Shown piece after piece: positions 17,925-28,666 of a DNA stretch of 64,000 nt. The stretch covers positions 1-64,000 of the forward strand of contig NZ_FYDO01000024.1 of NCBI RefSeq assembly GCF_900187615.1. Reading direction: 5' to 3'. This DNA is from Pseudomonas sp. Irchel s3f7. Its GTDB lineage: Bacteria > Pseudomonadota > Gammaproteobacteria > Pseudomonadales > Pseudomonadaceae. The notes beneath the pieces are model-generated. The model worked only from the letters and a program-made list of their open reading frames with translations. It made no database searches and was not told the origin of the DNA. The position numbers and the translations under genes were made by a program. Positions within the stretch are counted from its first letter, which is position 1. Every line of letters starts with the position of its first letter.

Positions 17925-19181
17925 TTACATGTGCGAGATCAGCGCATCACCGAAGCCGGAAGAGGACACCAGCGTGGCGCCTTCCATCAGACGTTCGAAG
18001 TCATAGGTCACAGTTCTGGCGGAAATTGCGCCATTGGTACCCTTGATGATCAGGTCAGCCGCTTCGGTCCAGCCCATGTGGCGCAGCATCATTTCCGCAG
18101 ACAGGATCAGTGAACCAGGGTTGACCTGGTCCTTGCCGGCGTACTTCGGCGCGGTGCCGTGAGTGGCTTCGAACATGGCCACGGTGTCGGACAGGTTGGC
18201 ACCTGGCGCAATACCGATACCACCCACTTCTGCCGCGAGGGCGTCGGAGAGGTAGTCGCCGTTCAGGTTGAGGGTTGCGATGACGTCGTATTCAGCCGGA
18301 CGCAGCAGGATCTGCTGGAGCATGGCATCGGCGATGGCATCCTTGACGATGACGTTCTTGCCGGTTTTCGGGTTCTTGAACTGCATCCACGGACCACCGT
18401 CGAGCAGGGTCGCGCCGAACTCTTCAGCCGCCACTTCGTAGGCCCATTCCTTGAAGGCACCTTCGGTGAACTTCATGATGTTGCCTTTGTGCACGATGGT
18501 CAGCGAATCGCGATCGTTGTCGACCACATATTGCAGAGCCTTGCGCGCCAGACGCTTGGTGCCTTGCAGCGAGACCGGCTTGACGCCGATGCCGCAGTTT
18601 TCGTCGAAACGGATCTTGGTGACACCCATTTCCTCCTTGAGGAACTTGATGACCTTGGTCGCTTCCGGCGAACCGGCCTTCCACTCGATACCGGCGTAGA
18701 TGTCCTCGGAGTTCTCACGGAAGATCGTCATGTCGACATCGCCTGGCTTCTTGACCGGGCTCGGCACGCCTTCAAACCAGCGCACCGGGCGCAGGCAGAC
18801 GTACAGGTCGAGTTGCTGGCGCAGGGCCACGTTGAGGGAACGGATACCACCACCAACCGGCGTGGTCAGAGGGCCCTTGATGGAAACTACGTAATCCTTG
18901 ACCGCATCCAGGGTTTCCTGAGGCAGCCAGGTGTCCTGATCATAAACCTGGGTCGCTTTTTCCCCGGCGTACACTTCCATCCAGGAAATCTTGCGCTCGC
19001 CGCCGTAAGCCTTTTTCACAGCAGCATCGACAACCTTGATCATGACCGGACTGATGTCGACACCAATGCCGTCGCCTTCGATGAAGGGAATGATCGGGTT
19101 ATTAGGAACATTGAGAGAATGGTCTGCATTGACGGTGATTTTGTCGCCGACGGCTGGAACCTGAATCTTCTTGTAACCCAT
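17925..19181 (-). CDS. icd: NADP-dependent isocitrate dehydrogenase, dimeric (Icd)
   Basis: Icd oxidatively decarboxylates isocitrate to 2-oxoglutarate in the TCA cycle, producing NADPH. The 418-residue product from the ATG at 19181 (MGYKKIQVPAVGDKITV) is the E. coli-type homodimeric enzyme. It has the phosphorylation/substrate loop RENSEDIYAGIEW, which is the target of AceK kinase/phosphatase in relatives, and the family motif GDYLSDALAAEVGGIGIAPGA. It is divergent from idh, which encodes an unrelated isozyme of the same reaction. Confidence 0.96.
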   Translation of the reverse strand: MGYKKIQVPAVGDKITVNADHSLNVPNNPIIPFIEGDGIGVDISPVMIKVVDAAVKKAYGGERKISWMEVYAGEKATQVYDQDTWLPQETLDAVKDYVVSIKGPLTTPVGGGIRSLNVALRQQLDLYVCLRPVRWFEGVPSPVKKPGDVDMTIFRENSEDIYAGIEWKAGSPEATKVIKFLKEEMGVTKIRFDENCGIGVKPVSLQGTKRLARKALQYVVDNDRDSLTIVHKGNIMKFTEGAFKEWAYEVAAEEFGATLLDGGPWMQFKNPKTGKNVIVKDAIADAMLQQILLRPAEYDVIATLNLNGDYLSDALAAEVGGIGIAPGANLSDTVAMFEATHGTAPKYAGKDQVNPGSLILSAEMMLRHMGWTEAADLIIKGTNGAISARTVTYDFERLMEGATLVSSSGFGDALISHM

Positions 19182-19435
19182 GCTGAACTCCATTGATTGG
19201 ATTGAACATCTGGCCTGGTTCGAGCGTAACCCAGTTAAATCGGCGCGCAAACCCTATGTTCGGCCCATCTGCACCAAAGCCGCATAACTCGCGCGCTACA
19301 AGCCTGAAAGCAAAGGGAAAAGCGCCAAAACCAAGCACGACAAATCACCCTACGCCTGACTCGCCCCTGCGACCTTTAGACCAATGGACGACATTTGTCG
19401 CGTGTGAACCATCGGCAGATTGCCAGCAACCTATG

Positions 19436-19530
19436 TATAATGCCGCCGCTGACTAAAGGGTCACGCCGGACTGAACAGCTCTACGACGAGTGTTTCGGCC
19501 CGACGAGCCGGTCTGTTATCGCAGTCCGGC
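19436..19530 (+). promoter_or_regulatory. Candidate promoter and structured RNA leader before idh
   Basis: A perfect -10-like TATAAT lies at 19436-19441, although no good -35 is visible. Downstream, GCCGGACTG (19465-19473) pairs with CAGTCCGGC (19522-19530). Directly inside it AACAG (19474-19478) pairs with CTGTT (19513-19517), and an inner CGGC/GCCG hairpin sits at 19496-19510. The nested fold lies in the first part of a leader of about 230 bases before idh. It could be a 5' UTR element or a small RNA; I do not recognise the family. Confidence 0.4.
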
Positions 19531-19675
19531 TACTTGACGCCCTACTGATGCACCCAACATCACAGCAACGAAACCTCGATATTCGGCTCATGGATGACTT
19601 TGAACGAACGCGCTTACCCGGCGCACCTCGAGTTTCTGCGCACGCTTTAGCAAAGAAGAGAGAGTTAATCCGAAT

Positions 19676-21901
<2,226 letters not shown>

Positions 21902-21918
21902 GGTTGTAAAGCTGTAAA

Positions 21919-21947
21919 GAAGCCCCGGCCCAGTGCCGGGGTTTCTG
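21919..21947 (+). terminator. Intrinsic terminator after idh
   Basis: A CCCCGGC/GCCGGGG seven-base-pair stem with a five-base loop, followed by TTTCTGTTT. Confidence 0.85.
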
Positions 21948-21969
21948 TTTGTGGGGATCTACGCTACCC

Positions 21970-22066
21970 CCCTTGTAGGAGCCGGCTTGCTGCCGATAGC
22001 GGTTTATCATTCATATCTTCGTTGACTGATACGCCGCTATCGCCAGCAAGCCGGCTCCTACAGGTT
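21970..22066. repeat. REP pair after idh
   Basis: Left arm CTTGTAGGAGCCGGCTTGCT and right arm AGCAAGCCGGCTCCTACAGG are inverted around about 50 bases. It is the same sequence class as the pairs at 8.3 and 30.5 kb. Confidence 0.9.
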
Positions 22067-22097
22067 TGTATTTCAACATCAGAATTGAGGACATCTC

Positions 22098-22544
22098 ATG
22101 GACTGGAAACCCCACATCACCGTCGCCACGATCGTCGAAGACAACGGCCGCTTCCTGATGGTCGAGGAGCTCAAGCACGGGCGCGTGGTGCTCAATCAGC
22201 CCGCCGGTCACCTGGACCCGAACGAAACCCTCACCGAGGCCGCCGTGCGCGAAACCCTCGAAGAAACCGGCTGGGACGTCGAAGCGACCGGCGTTCTGGG
22301 CATTTACCTCTACACCGCCCCGAGCAACGGCGTGACCTACCAGCGGGTCTGCTTTATCGCCAAACCGCTCAAACACCACCCGGATTATCAACTGGACGAC
22401 GGCATCGTCGGCGCCAAGTGGTTGACCCGCGAAGAATTAATCGAGCAGCGCGACAACTGGCGCAGCGAGCTGATCATCCACTGCATCGACGACTATCTGG
22501 CAGGCATTCACTTCGGCCTCGAATTGATCCGTCCTTCTCTTTAG
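22098..22544 (+). CDS. nudJ: Nudix hydrolase (NudJ-type phosphatase)
   Basis: This 148-residue cytoplasmic protein has a complete Nudix box beginning at G37 (GHLDPNE...REtLEETGW, with G37, E43, R51, E52, E55 and E56 in place). It should therefore hydrolyse a nucleoside-diphosphate-linked substrate. Position directly before mnmA and overall sequence match the Pseudomonas/E. coli NudJ (YmfB) group, known to act on nucleoside di- and triphosphates and HMP-PP. The exact substrate is inferred only. It ends 60 bases before mnmA. Confidence 0.85.
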   Translation: MDWKPHITVATIVEDNGRFLMVEELKHGRVVLNQPAGHLDPNETLTEAAVRETLEETGWDVEATGVLGIYLYTAPSNGVTYQRVCFIAKPLKHHPDYQLDDGIVGAKWLTREELIEQRDNWRSELIIHCIDDYLAGIHFGLELIRPSL

Positions 22545-22603
22545 CCATGCAGGCTCCAGCCTGATAGAATCGCGTCCTTTTTCAAGACACTCATTAAATT
22601 CCT

Positions 22604-23737
22604 ATGCGTGATCCAGCCCCTTCTGACACACAAAAGAAGCGCGTCATTGTCGGCATGTCCGGCGGCGTGGACTCCTCCGTTTCTGCCCTCCTGCTGATCG
22701 AGCAGGGTTATGAGGTGGAAGGCCTGTTCATGAAGAACTGGGAAGAAGACGATGGAACGGAATACTGCACCGCCATGGATGACCTGGCGGATGCACAAGC
22801 CGTGTGCGACAAGATTGGCATCAAGCTGCACACCGCCAACTTCGCGGCAGAGTACTGGGACAACGTGTTCGAGCATTTCCTGGCCGAATACAAGGCCGGT
22901 CGCACGCCGAACCCGGACATCCTGTGCAACCGCGAGATCAAGTTCAAGGCGTTCCTCGACTACGCCATGGTGCTCGGCGCCGACCTGATCGCCACCGGCC
23001 ACTACGTGCGTCGCCGCGACATCGACGGCCGCACCGAACTGCTCAAAGGCCTGGACCCGAACAAGGATCAGAGCTACTTCCTGCACGCCGTCGGCGGTGA
23101 ACAGATCGCCAAGACCCTGTTCCCGGTCGGTGAGCTGGAAAAACCGCAAGTACGCGCGATTGCCGAGAAATACGAACTGGCGACCGCCAAGAAAAAGGAC
23201 TCCACCGGAATCTGCTTTATCGGCGAGCGCCGCTTCAGCGACTTCCTCAAGCAGTACCTCCCGGCGCAACCGGGCGAAATCAAGACCACCGAAGGCGAGA
23301 TCATCGGCCGCCACCACGGCTTGATGTACCACACCATCGGCCAGCGTCAGGGCCTGGGCATTGGCGGCTTGAAAGACGCCAGTGACGAGCCGTGGTACGT
23401 GCTGATCAAGGACCTGGAGCACAACGAGCTGATCGTCGGCCAGGGCAATGACCATCCCTGGTTGTTCTCCCGCGCCCTGCTCGCTTCGGACATCTATTGG
23501 GTCAACCCGGTCGACCTGAGCCAGCCGCGCAAACTGACCGCCAAGGTTCGTTATCGCCAGAGCGACCAGCCGTGCATCCTGGAAAAGACCGCCACCGGTT
23601 ATCGCGCGACCTTCGATGATCCGCAACGCGCGGTTACCCCAGGCCAGTCCGTGGTGTTCTACGACGGTGAAATCTGCCTCGGCGGCGGCGTGATCGAAGT
23701 CGCTGAGCCGTGGACGAGCAAGGGCCAGGCCCTATGA
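22604..23737 (+). CDS. mnmA: tRNA-specific 2-thiouridylase MnmA
   Basis: MnmA makes 2-thiouridine at the wobble position of tRNA-Lys, -Glu and -Gln using sulfur passed from TusE. The 377-residue protein has the PP-loop SGGVDSS (residues 19-25). It has the two catalytic cysteines C108 (in PDILCNREIKF) and C204 (in STGICFIG). The C-terminal beta-barrel includes the family's HTIGQRQGLGIGG segment. Its stop overlaps the hflD ATG (ATGA). The upstream sulfur carriers tusDCBE are 21 kb to the left. Confidence 0.97.
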   Translation: MRDPAPSDTQKKRVIVGMSGGVDSSVSALLLIEQGYEVEGLFMKNWEEDDGTEYCTAMDDLADAQAVCDKIGIKLHTANFAAEYWDNVFEHFLAEYKAGRTPNPDILCNREIKFKAFLDYAMVLGADLIATGHYVRRRDIDGRTELLKGLDPNKDQSYFLHAVGGEQIAKTLFPVGELEKPQVRAIAEKYELATAKKKDSTGICFIGERRFSDFLKQYLPAQPGEIKTTEGEIIGRHHGLMYHTIGQRQGLGIGGLKDASDEPWYVLIKDLEHNELIVGQGNDHPWLFSRALLASDIYWVNPVDLSQPRKLTAKVRYRQSDQPCILEKTATGYRATFDDPQRAVTPGQSVVFYDGEICLGGGVIEVAEPWTSKGQAL

Positions 23738-24357
23738 ATCCGATTCAGGAGCAACTGACGGCGCTGGGCGGCGTATTCCTCGCCGCCGTGCTGGTCGACA
23801 AGATCGCCAAGACCGGCCAGACCAGTGAAGCCGGCCTGACCTGCATGCTCGGCAGCCTGTTGATCCGCGATCCCAAGGACACACTGGAAGTCTACGGCGG
23901 CGACGACCTCAATCTGCGCGAAGGCTATCGCGCATTGATCGGCGCCCTCGAACGCGACCCGAGCACCCTCCAGCGCGAGCCGCTGCGCTATGCGCTGGCC
24001 ATGCTGGGCCTTGAGCGTCAGTTGGCCAAGCGCGGCGACATGCTGGACGTGATCGGCAAACGCCTGCCGCAGATCCAGTCACAGGTCGAACACTTCGGCC
24101 CGGCCCACGAAAACGTGATCGCCGCGTGCGGCGCGCTGTACCAGGACACCCTGAGCACCCTGCGCCAACGCATCCAGGTGCACGGCGACATGCGCAATCT
24201 GCAACAACCGAGCAACGCCTCGAAAATTCGCGCCCTGCTGCTCGCCGGCATTCGTTCGGCACGCCTGTGGCGGCAATTGGGCGGGCATCGGTGGCAGCTG
24301 GTGATCAGCCGCCGCAAACTGCTGAAAGAGCTTTACCCCTTGATGCGTAACGAATAA
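23734..24357 (+). CDS. hflD: High-frequency lysogenization protein HflD
   Basis: HflD is a helical, membrane-associated protein first known for modulating phage lambda CII. Its normal cellular role is unclear. The 207-residue product (MNPIQEQLTALGGVFLAAVL at the start) matches the family in length and in GLTCMLGSLLIRDP and ASKIRALLLAGIRSARLW. It overlaps mnmA by four bases, the usual arrangement in gammaproteobacteria (mnmA-hflD-purB). Confidence 0.93.
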   Translation: MNPIQEQLTALGGVFLAAVLVDKIAKTGQTSEAGLTCMLGSLLIRDPKDTLEVYGGDDLNLREGYRALIGALERDPSTLQREPLRYALAMLGLERQLAKRGDMLDVIGKRLPQIQSQVEHFGPAHENVIAACGALYQDTLSTLRQRIQVHGDMRNLQQPSNASKIRALLLAGIRSARLWRQLGGHRWQLVISRRKLLKELYPLMRNE

Positions 24358-24481
24358 CCCGCATCGACGGAACCGAACTTAGCAATACGCGTAATACGCC
24401 GGTCAGTTGGCGACGGACCGGCGGATTTTTTCATGTATGATACGCGCCCCATTTCGTTGCCCGACTGTCCGAGAACACCCC

Positions 24482-25852
24482 ATGCAGCTCTCTTCGCTCA
24501 CTGCGGTTTCCCCTGTTGACGGCCGCTACGCCGGCAAAACCCAGGCCCTGCGCCCAATTTTCAGCGAGTACGGCCTGATCCGTGCCCGCGTTCTGGTTGA
24601 AGTGCGCTGGCTCCAGCGCCTGGCCGCTCACCCTGCCATCAGCGAAGTGCCGGCGTTCTCCGCCGAAGCCAACGCTGTGCTGAACACCCTGGCGGAAAAC
24701 TTCTCTCTGGAGCACGCCGAGCGTGTCAAGGAGATCGAGCGCACCACCAACCACGACGTCAAAGCCATCGAGTACCTGCTCAAAGAGCAAGCGGCCAAGC
24801 TGCCGGAACTGGCCAAGGTCAGCGAGTTCATCCACTTTGCCTGCACCAGCGAGGACATCAACAACCTGTCCCACGCCCTGATGCTGCGCGAAGGCCGTGA
24901 TGACGTCATGCTGCCGCTGATGCGCCAGACCGCCAACGCCATCCGCGAACTGGCCATCCGCTTCGCCGACGTGCCAATGCTGTCGCGCACCCACGGTCAA
25001 CCGGCCTCGCCGACCACCCTGGGCAAAGAACTGGCGAACGTGGTTTACCGTCTGGAGCGTCAAATCGCTCAAGTCGCTGCCGTTCCGCTGCTGGGCAAGA
25101 TCAACGGCGCTGTCGGCAACTACAACGCCCACCTGTCGGCCTACCCCGAGATCGACTGGGAAGAAAACGCCCGCGCCTTCATCGAAGACGAGCTGGGCCT
25201 GGGCTTCAACCCGTACACCACGCAGATCGAACCGCACGACTATATTGCCGAGCTGTTCGACGCGATCGCACGCTTCAACACCATCCTGATCGACTTCGAC
25301 CGTGACATCTGGGGCTACATCTCCCTGGGTTATTTCAAACAGCGCACCATCGCTGGCGAAATCGGCTCGTCGACCATGCCGCACAAGGTCAACCCGATCG
25401 ACTTCGAAAACTCCGAAGGCAACCTGGGTATCGCCAACGCACTGTTCCAGCACCTGGCAAGCAAGCTGCCGATCTCCCGCTGGCAGCGCGACCTGACCGA
25501 CTCCACCGTCCTGCGCAACCTCGGTGTCGGCTTCGCCCACAGCGTGATCGCGTACGAAGCCAGCCTCAAAGGCATCAGCAAGCTGGAGCTCAACGCGCAG
25601 AAGATTGCCGCTGACCTGGACGCTTGCTGGGAAGTATTGGCCGAGCCGATCCAGACCGTGATGCGTCGCTACAACATCGAAAACCCGTATGAAAAGCTGA
25701 AAGAACTGACCCGCGGCAAGGGCATCAGCCCTGAAGCGTTGCAAACTTTCATCGACGGCCTGGATATGCCGGCCGCCGCCAAGGCTGAGCTGAAATTGCT
25801 CACCCCGGCCAACTACATCGGTAACGCTGTAGAGCAAGCCAAACGCATCTGA
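24482..25852 (+). CDS. purB: Adenylosuccinate lyase
   Basis: PurB catalyses two steps of purine synthesis: cleavage of SAICAR and of adenylosuccinate, releasing fumarate. The 456-residue protein starts MQLSSLTAVSPVDGRYAGKT and has the superfamily signature GSSTMPHKVNP plus the conserved IHFACTSEDINNLSHAL and LSRTHGQPASPTTLGKE. The ATG at 24482 is preceded by a TATGAT -10-like sequence at 24436-24441, but no convincing -35. A terminator follows. Confidence 0.97.
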   Translation: MQLSSLTAVSPVDGRYAGKTQALRPIFSEYGLIRARVLVEVRWLQRLAAHPAISEVPAFSAEANAVLNTLAENFSLEHAERVKEIERTTNHDVKAIEYLLKEQAAKLPELAKVSEFIHFACTSEDINNLSHALMLREGRDDVMLPLMRQTANAIRELAIRFADVPMLSRTHGQPASPTTLGKELANVVYRLERQIAQVAAVPLLGKINGAVGNYNAHLSAYPEIDWEENARAFIEDELGLGFNPYTTQIEPHDYIAELFDAIARFNTILIDFDRDIWGYISLGYFKQRTIAGEIGSSTMPHKVNPIDFENSEGNLGIANALFQHLASKLPISRWQRDLTDSTVLRNLGVGFAHSVIAYEASLKGISKLELNAQKIAADLDACWEVLAEPIQTVMRRYNIENPYEKLKELTRGKGISPEALQTFIDGLDMPAAAKAELKLLTPANYIGNAVEQAKRI

Positions 25853-25874
25853 TCGACCGCTAGACCCCTTTAAG

Positions 25875-25899
25875 ACGCCCGGCCGCGCCGGGCGTTTTT
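25875..25899 (+). terminator. Intrinsic terminator after purB
   Basis: A perfect nine-base-pair stem ACGCCCGGC/GCCGGGCGT with a three-base loop and a T-run. Confidence 0.92.
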
Positions 25900-25938
25900 A
25901 TTCCCGTATGGAAAGTGCTTTTTTTCAATAGGTTACAC

Positions 25939-27108
25939 ATGAATCCTGACATTCCTCTGCAACTTCTGGGCGGCATCACGGCACGCGAGTTCCTGCGCGA
26001 CTACTGGCAGAAAAAACCGCTGCTGATCCGCCAGGCCATTCCTGATTTCGAAAGCCCGATCGACGCCGACGAATTGGCCGGCCTGGCGCTGGAAGAAGAA
26101 GTCGAATCGCGCCTGATCATCGAGAATGGCGAGCGCCCATGGGAACTGCGTCGCGGCCCGTTCGCCGAAGATGAATTCAGCAAGCTGCCGGAACGTGACT
26201 GGACCTTGCTGGTTCAAGCCGTTGACCAGTTCGTGCCGGAAGTCAGTGAACTGCTGGAAAATTTCCGCTTCCTGCCGAGCTGGCGCATCGACGACGTGAT
26301 GATCAGCTTCGCCGCCCCGGGTGGCAGTGTCGGTCCACACTTCGACAACTACGACGTATTCCTGCTGCAAGGCCACGGCAAGCGCAACTGGAAGATCGGC
26401 CAGATGTGCGACTCCGAAAGCCCGCTGCTGCAACACGCGGACTTGCGCATCCTCGCCGAATTCGAAGCCACCGATGAGTGGGTACTGGAACCGGGCGACA
26501 TGCTGTATCTGCCGCCACGCTTGGCTCACTGCGGCGTAGCCGTCGACGACTGCCTGACCTACTCCGTCGGCTTCCGTGCACCGAGCGCCGCTGAAGTACT
26601 GACCCACTTCACCGACTTCCTCAGCCAGTTCCTGCCGGACGAAGAGCGTTACACCGACGCCGACGCCCAGCCTGTAGCCGATCCGCACCAGATCCAGCAT
26701 GACGCCCTCGATCGCCTGAAAAGCCTGCTGGCCGAACACATGAGCGACGAACGCCTGCTGCTGACCTGGTTCGGCCAGTTCATGACCGAGCCGCGCTATC
26801 CGGAGCTGGTGGCCGGTCCGGAAGACGTCGCAGAAGAAGACGTCCTCAGTGCACTGGAAGAAGGTGCGGTGCTGATCCGCAACCCGAGCGCACGCCTGGC
26901 CTGGTCGGAAGTTGATGACGACCTGCTGCTGTTCGCCAGCGGCCAGAGCCGTTATCTGCCGGGCAAACTGCGCGAGCTGCTGAAGATGATCTGCGCCGCC
27001 GACGCACTGCACACCGACAACCTTGGCGATTGGCTGAGCGACGAAGACGGCCGCGGCCTGTTGTGCGAACTGGTCAAGCAAGGAAGCCTGGGGTTTGCCG
27101 ATGAATAA
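25939..27108 (+). CDS. roxA: Ribosomal protein uL16 arginine 3-hydroxylase RoxA (YcfD)
   Basis: RoxA is a 2-oxoglutarate- and Fe(II)-dependent JmjC oxygenase that hydroxylates an arginine of ribosomal protein uL16. The 389-residue product has the iron-binding H134-F-D136 and distal H197 (in PPRLAHCG) in a cupin fold, followed by the family's helical dimerisation and winged-helix parts. The start MNPDIPLQLLGG at 25939 fits the family; an upstream ATG would add eight residues. It overlaps the next gene by eight bases. Confidence 0.93.
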   Translation: MNPDIPLQLLGGITAREFLRDYWQKKPLLIRQAIPDFESPIDADELAGLALEEEVESRLIIENGERPWELRRGPFAEDEFSKLPERDWTLLVQAVDQFVPEVSELLENFRFLPSWRIDDVMISFAAPGGSVGPHFDNYDVFLLQGHGKRNWKIGQMCDSESPLLQHADLRILAEFEATDEWVLEPGDMLYLPPRLAHCGVAVDDCLTYSVGFRAPSAAEVLTHFTDFLSQFLPDEERYTDADAQPVADPHQIQHDALDRLKSLLAEHMSDERLLLTWFGQFMTEPRYPELVAGPEDVAEEDVLSALEEGAVLIRNPSARLAWSEVDDDLLLFASGQSRYLPGKLRELLKMICAADALHTDNLGDWLSDEDGRGLLCELVKQGSLGFADE

Positions 27109-27526
27109 GATTCACGTACGTGTCGCAGACTGGCAAAAGGACAACGCCGAGATCCGGCGCATTCGTGAGACGGTGTTCGTCGCCGAGCAGTCCGTACCAC
27201 CAGAACTGGAATGGGACGCTGACGACATTGATGCAGTGCATTTCCTCGCCTACGAAGGCGACTTTCCGATTGGCACCGCCCGCCTGCTGCCCGACGGTCA
27301 CATCGGCCGGGTATCGGTGCTCAAGGACTGGCGCGGCTTGAAGGTTGGCGATGCACTGATGCACGCGGTAATCAGTGAAGCCGAAGAGCGCGGACTGAAG
27401 CAGCAGATGCTGAGCGCTCAGGTTCAAGCCACGGCGTTCTATGAGCGCCTGGGTTTTCACATGGTCAGTGAAGAGTTCCTGGAAGCAGGGATTCCGCACG
27501 TAGACATGGTTCGCCATTCTGCTTAA
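27101..27526 (+). CDS. GNAT-family N-acetyltransferase
   Basis: This 141-residue protein has the GNAT acetyl-CoA fold: acceptor-side beta strands with GTARLLPDGHIGRVSVLKDWRG, the coenzyme-A loop region RGLKVGDALM, and the C-terminal ATAFYERLGFHMVSEEFLEAGIPHVDM motif. The last is typical of the ElaA/YjcF-like group. Its substrate is unknown. It overlaps roxA by eight bases, so the two are co-translated and might act on related targets, but that is only inference. Confidence 0.85.
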   Translation: MNKIHVRVADWQKDNAEIRRIRETVFVAEQSVPPELEWDADDIDAVHFLAYEGDFPIGTARLLPDGHIGRVSVLKDWRGLKVGDALMHAVISEAEERGLKQQMLSAQVQATAFYERLGFHMVSEEFLEAGIPHVDMVRHSA

Positions 27527-27530
27527 GACC

Positions 27531-27562
27531 TTGTGGCGAGGGAGCTTGCTCCCTCGCCACAA
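27531..27562. repeat. Perfect 15-bp palindrome (REP-like, GTGGCGAGGGAGC class)
   Basis: TTGTGGCGAGGGAGC is followed by TT and its exact reverse complement. It starts five bases after the GNAT stop codon and precedes a normal terminator. It resembles another known Pseudomonas REP class, found singly here. Confidence 0.75.
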
Positions 27563-27581
27563 AAGCTGCATGCAAACACCA

Positions 27582-27619
27582 CAAAACGCCCCGCCATCTC
27601 CGGATGCCGGGGCGTTTTG
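27582..27619 (+). terminator. Terminator after the roxA-GNAT operon
   Basis: CAAAACGCCCCG (27582-27593) pairs with CGGGGCGTTTTG (27608-27619), with an inner CATC/GATG stem. It has the form of a rho-independent terminator with TTTT inside the descending arm. Confidence 0.8.
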
Positions 27620-27673
27620 CTGTCTACCATTCAACTAAACCCACCCACGGCCGACAAACTGGCACTATCAACA

Positions 27674-27776
27674 CCTGTAGGAGTGAGCTTGCTCGCGATG
27701 AACTTGAGGGCGCCGCATTCTTTCCAGACAACGCGCGATATCGTTCACGCCCATCGCGAGCAAGCTCGCTCCTACA
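27674..27776. repeat. REP pair, class GTAGGAGTGAGCTTGCTCGCGAT
   Basis: Arms TGTAGGAGTGAGCTTGCTCG and CGAGCAAGCTCGCTCCTACA are inverted around about 50 bases. The core GAGCTTGCTC differs from the GGCTTGC class seen at 8.3, 22 and 30.5 kb. Confidence 0.88.
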
Positions 27777-27803
27777 CACACCACAAAGTCGGAGATAACG
27801 GAT

Positions 27804-28565
27804 ATGTCCCTACGCACCCTGCTCACCACCCTGTTGGTGACCTGCAGTTTTTCGGTCATGGCAGCCACTGAAATCGTGCCCCTGAACAACCGCACCAGCG
27901 CCGACCTGCTGCCGGTGGCGCAGGATTTCATCGGCAAGGACGGGCAGGTCAGCGCCTACGGCAATCAACTCATTGTCAACGCTGATCAACGCAAGATCGA
28001 CGAACTTAAAACCCTGATCTCGCAACTCGACACCGCACCCAAACGCCTGCTGATCACGGTCGACACCAGCGACAGCAACGCTCAGGGTGATCAGGGTTAC
28101 TCGGTGAACGGCGCCAAGCCAAACCAGACCCGCATCATCAGTTACAGCACCGATAGTCGTGACGGCGGCACTCAGCAAGTGCAGGCCAGTGAAGGCACCC
28201 CCGCACTGATCCAGGTCGGCCAGAGCGTGCCGCTGACCAGCTCGCAGTCCGACTCCTACGGCGATCTGCGCAGCCAGACTGAATACCGCAACGTCACTCA
28301 AGGCTTCTACGTCACCGCCAACGTCACCGGCGACATCGTTCACCTGTCGATCAGCACCAACCGTGACCGCATGAGCCAGGAACGTCCCGATGTAGTGAAC
28401 GTGCAAAGTACCGACACAACCGTCACCGGTCGCCTTGGCGAGTGGATCCTGCTGGCCGGGGTGAATGGCCAGACACAGGCCGACAAACAAGGCACAGCCC
28501 GCAGCTACTCGACCCAAAGCCGCGACGACATGACACTGCGGGTGAAAGTCGACACCCTGGACTAA
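27804..28565 (+). CDS. Exported mini-secretin-like protein
   Basis: This 253-residue protein has a Sec signal peptide (MSLRTLLTTLLVTCSFSVMA, cut after about residue 20). A secretin short N-domain follows (about 21-95, STEIVPLNNRTSADLLPV... LISQLDTAPKRLLITVD). The C-terminal part (about 130-253) matches the beta-strand pattern of secretin domains, with ALIQVGQSVPL, VTANVTGDIVHLSIS, and VTGRLGEWILLAGVN. It is far too short to form a normal secretin channel and no secretion genes lie nearby. It appears to be a lone periplasmic protein. I recall similar genes in other Pseudomonas but no function. Confidence 0.7.
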   Translation: MSLRTLLTTLLVTCSFSVMAATEIVPLNNRTSADLLPVAQDFIGKDGQVSAYGNQLIVNADQRKIDELKTLISQLDTAPKRLLITVDTSDSNAQGDQGYSVNGAKPNQTRIISYSTDSRDGGTQQVQASEGTPALIQVGQSVPLTSSQSDSYGDLRSQTEYRNVTQGFYVTANVTGDIVHLSISTNRDRMSQERPDVVNVQSTDTTVTGRLGEWILLAGVNGQTQADKQGTARSYSTQSRDDMTLRVKVDTLD

Positions 28566-28605
28566 AGCACCAAAAACTGACTGAGGAGTCGTATTAGACC
28601 AAAGA

Positions 28606-28631
28606 TGTAGTGCCTGAAAAAAAGCACTACA
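28606..28631. promoter_or_regulatory. Candidate RccR operator before aceA
   Basis: A perfect palindrome TGTAGTGC...GCACTACA with a ten-base A-rich centre. From memory, the carbon regulator RccR of Pseudomonas binds TGTAGT...ACTACA inverted repeats at glyoxylate-shunt genes including aceA. It ends six bases before a -35-like TTGACG. Confidence 0.6.
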
Positions 28632-28637
28632 AAACGT

Positions 28638-28666
28638 TTGACGAGCCAAAAAAGCAAAGGCATGAT
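28638..28666 (+). promoter_or_regulatory. aceA: Candidate aceA promoter
   Basis: TTGACG (28638-28643), a 17-base spacer and CATGAT (28661-28666) give a sigma-70-type promoter right after the palindrome. Transcripts would carry a leader of about 370 bases before aceA. The leader contains a GGCCCT/AGGGCC hairpin at 28689-28704 but I see no gene in it. Confidence 0.5.
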
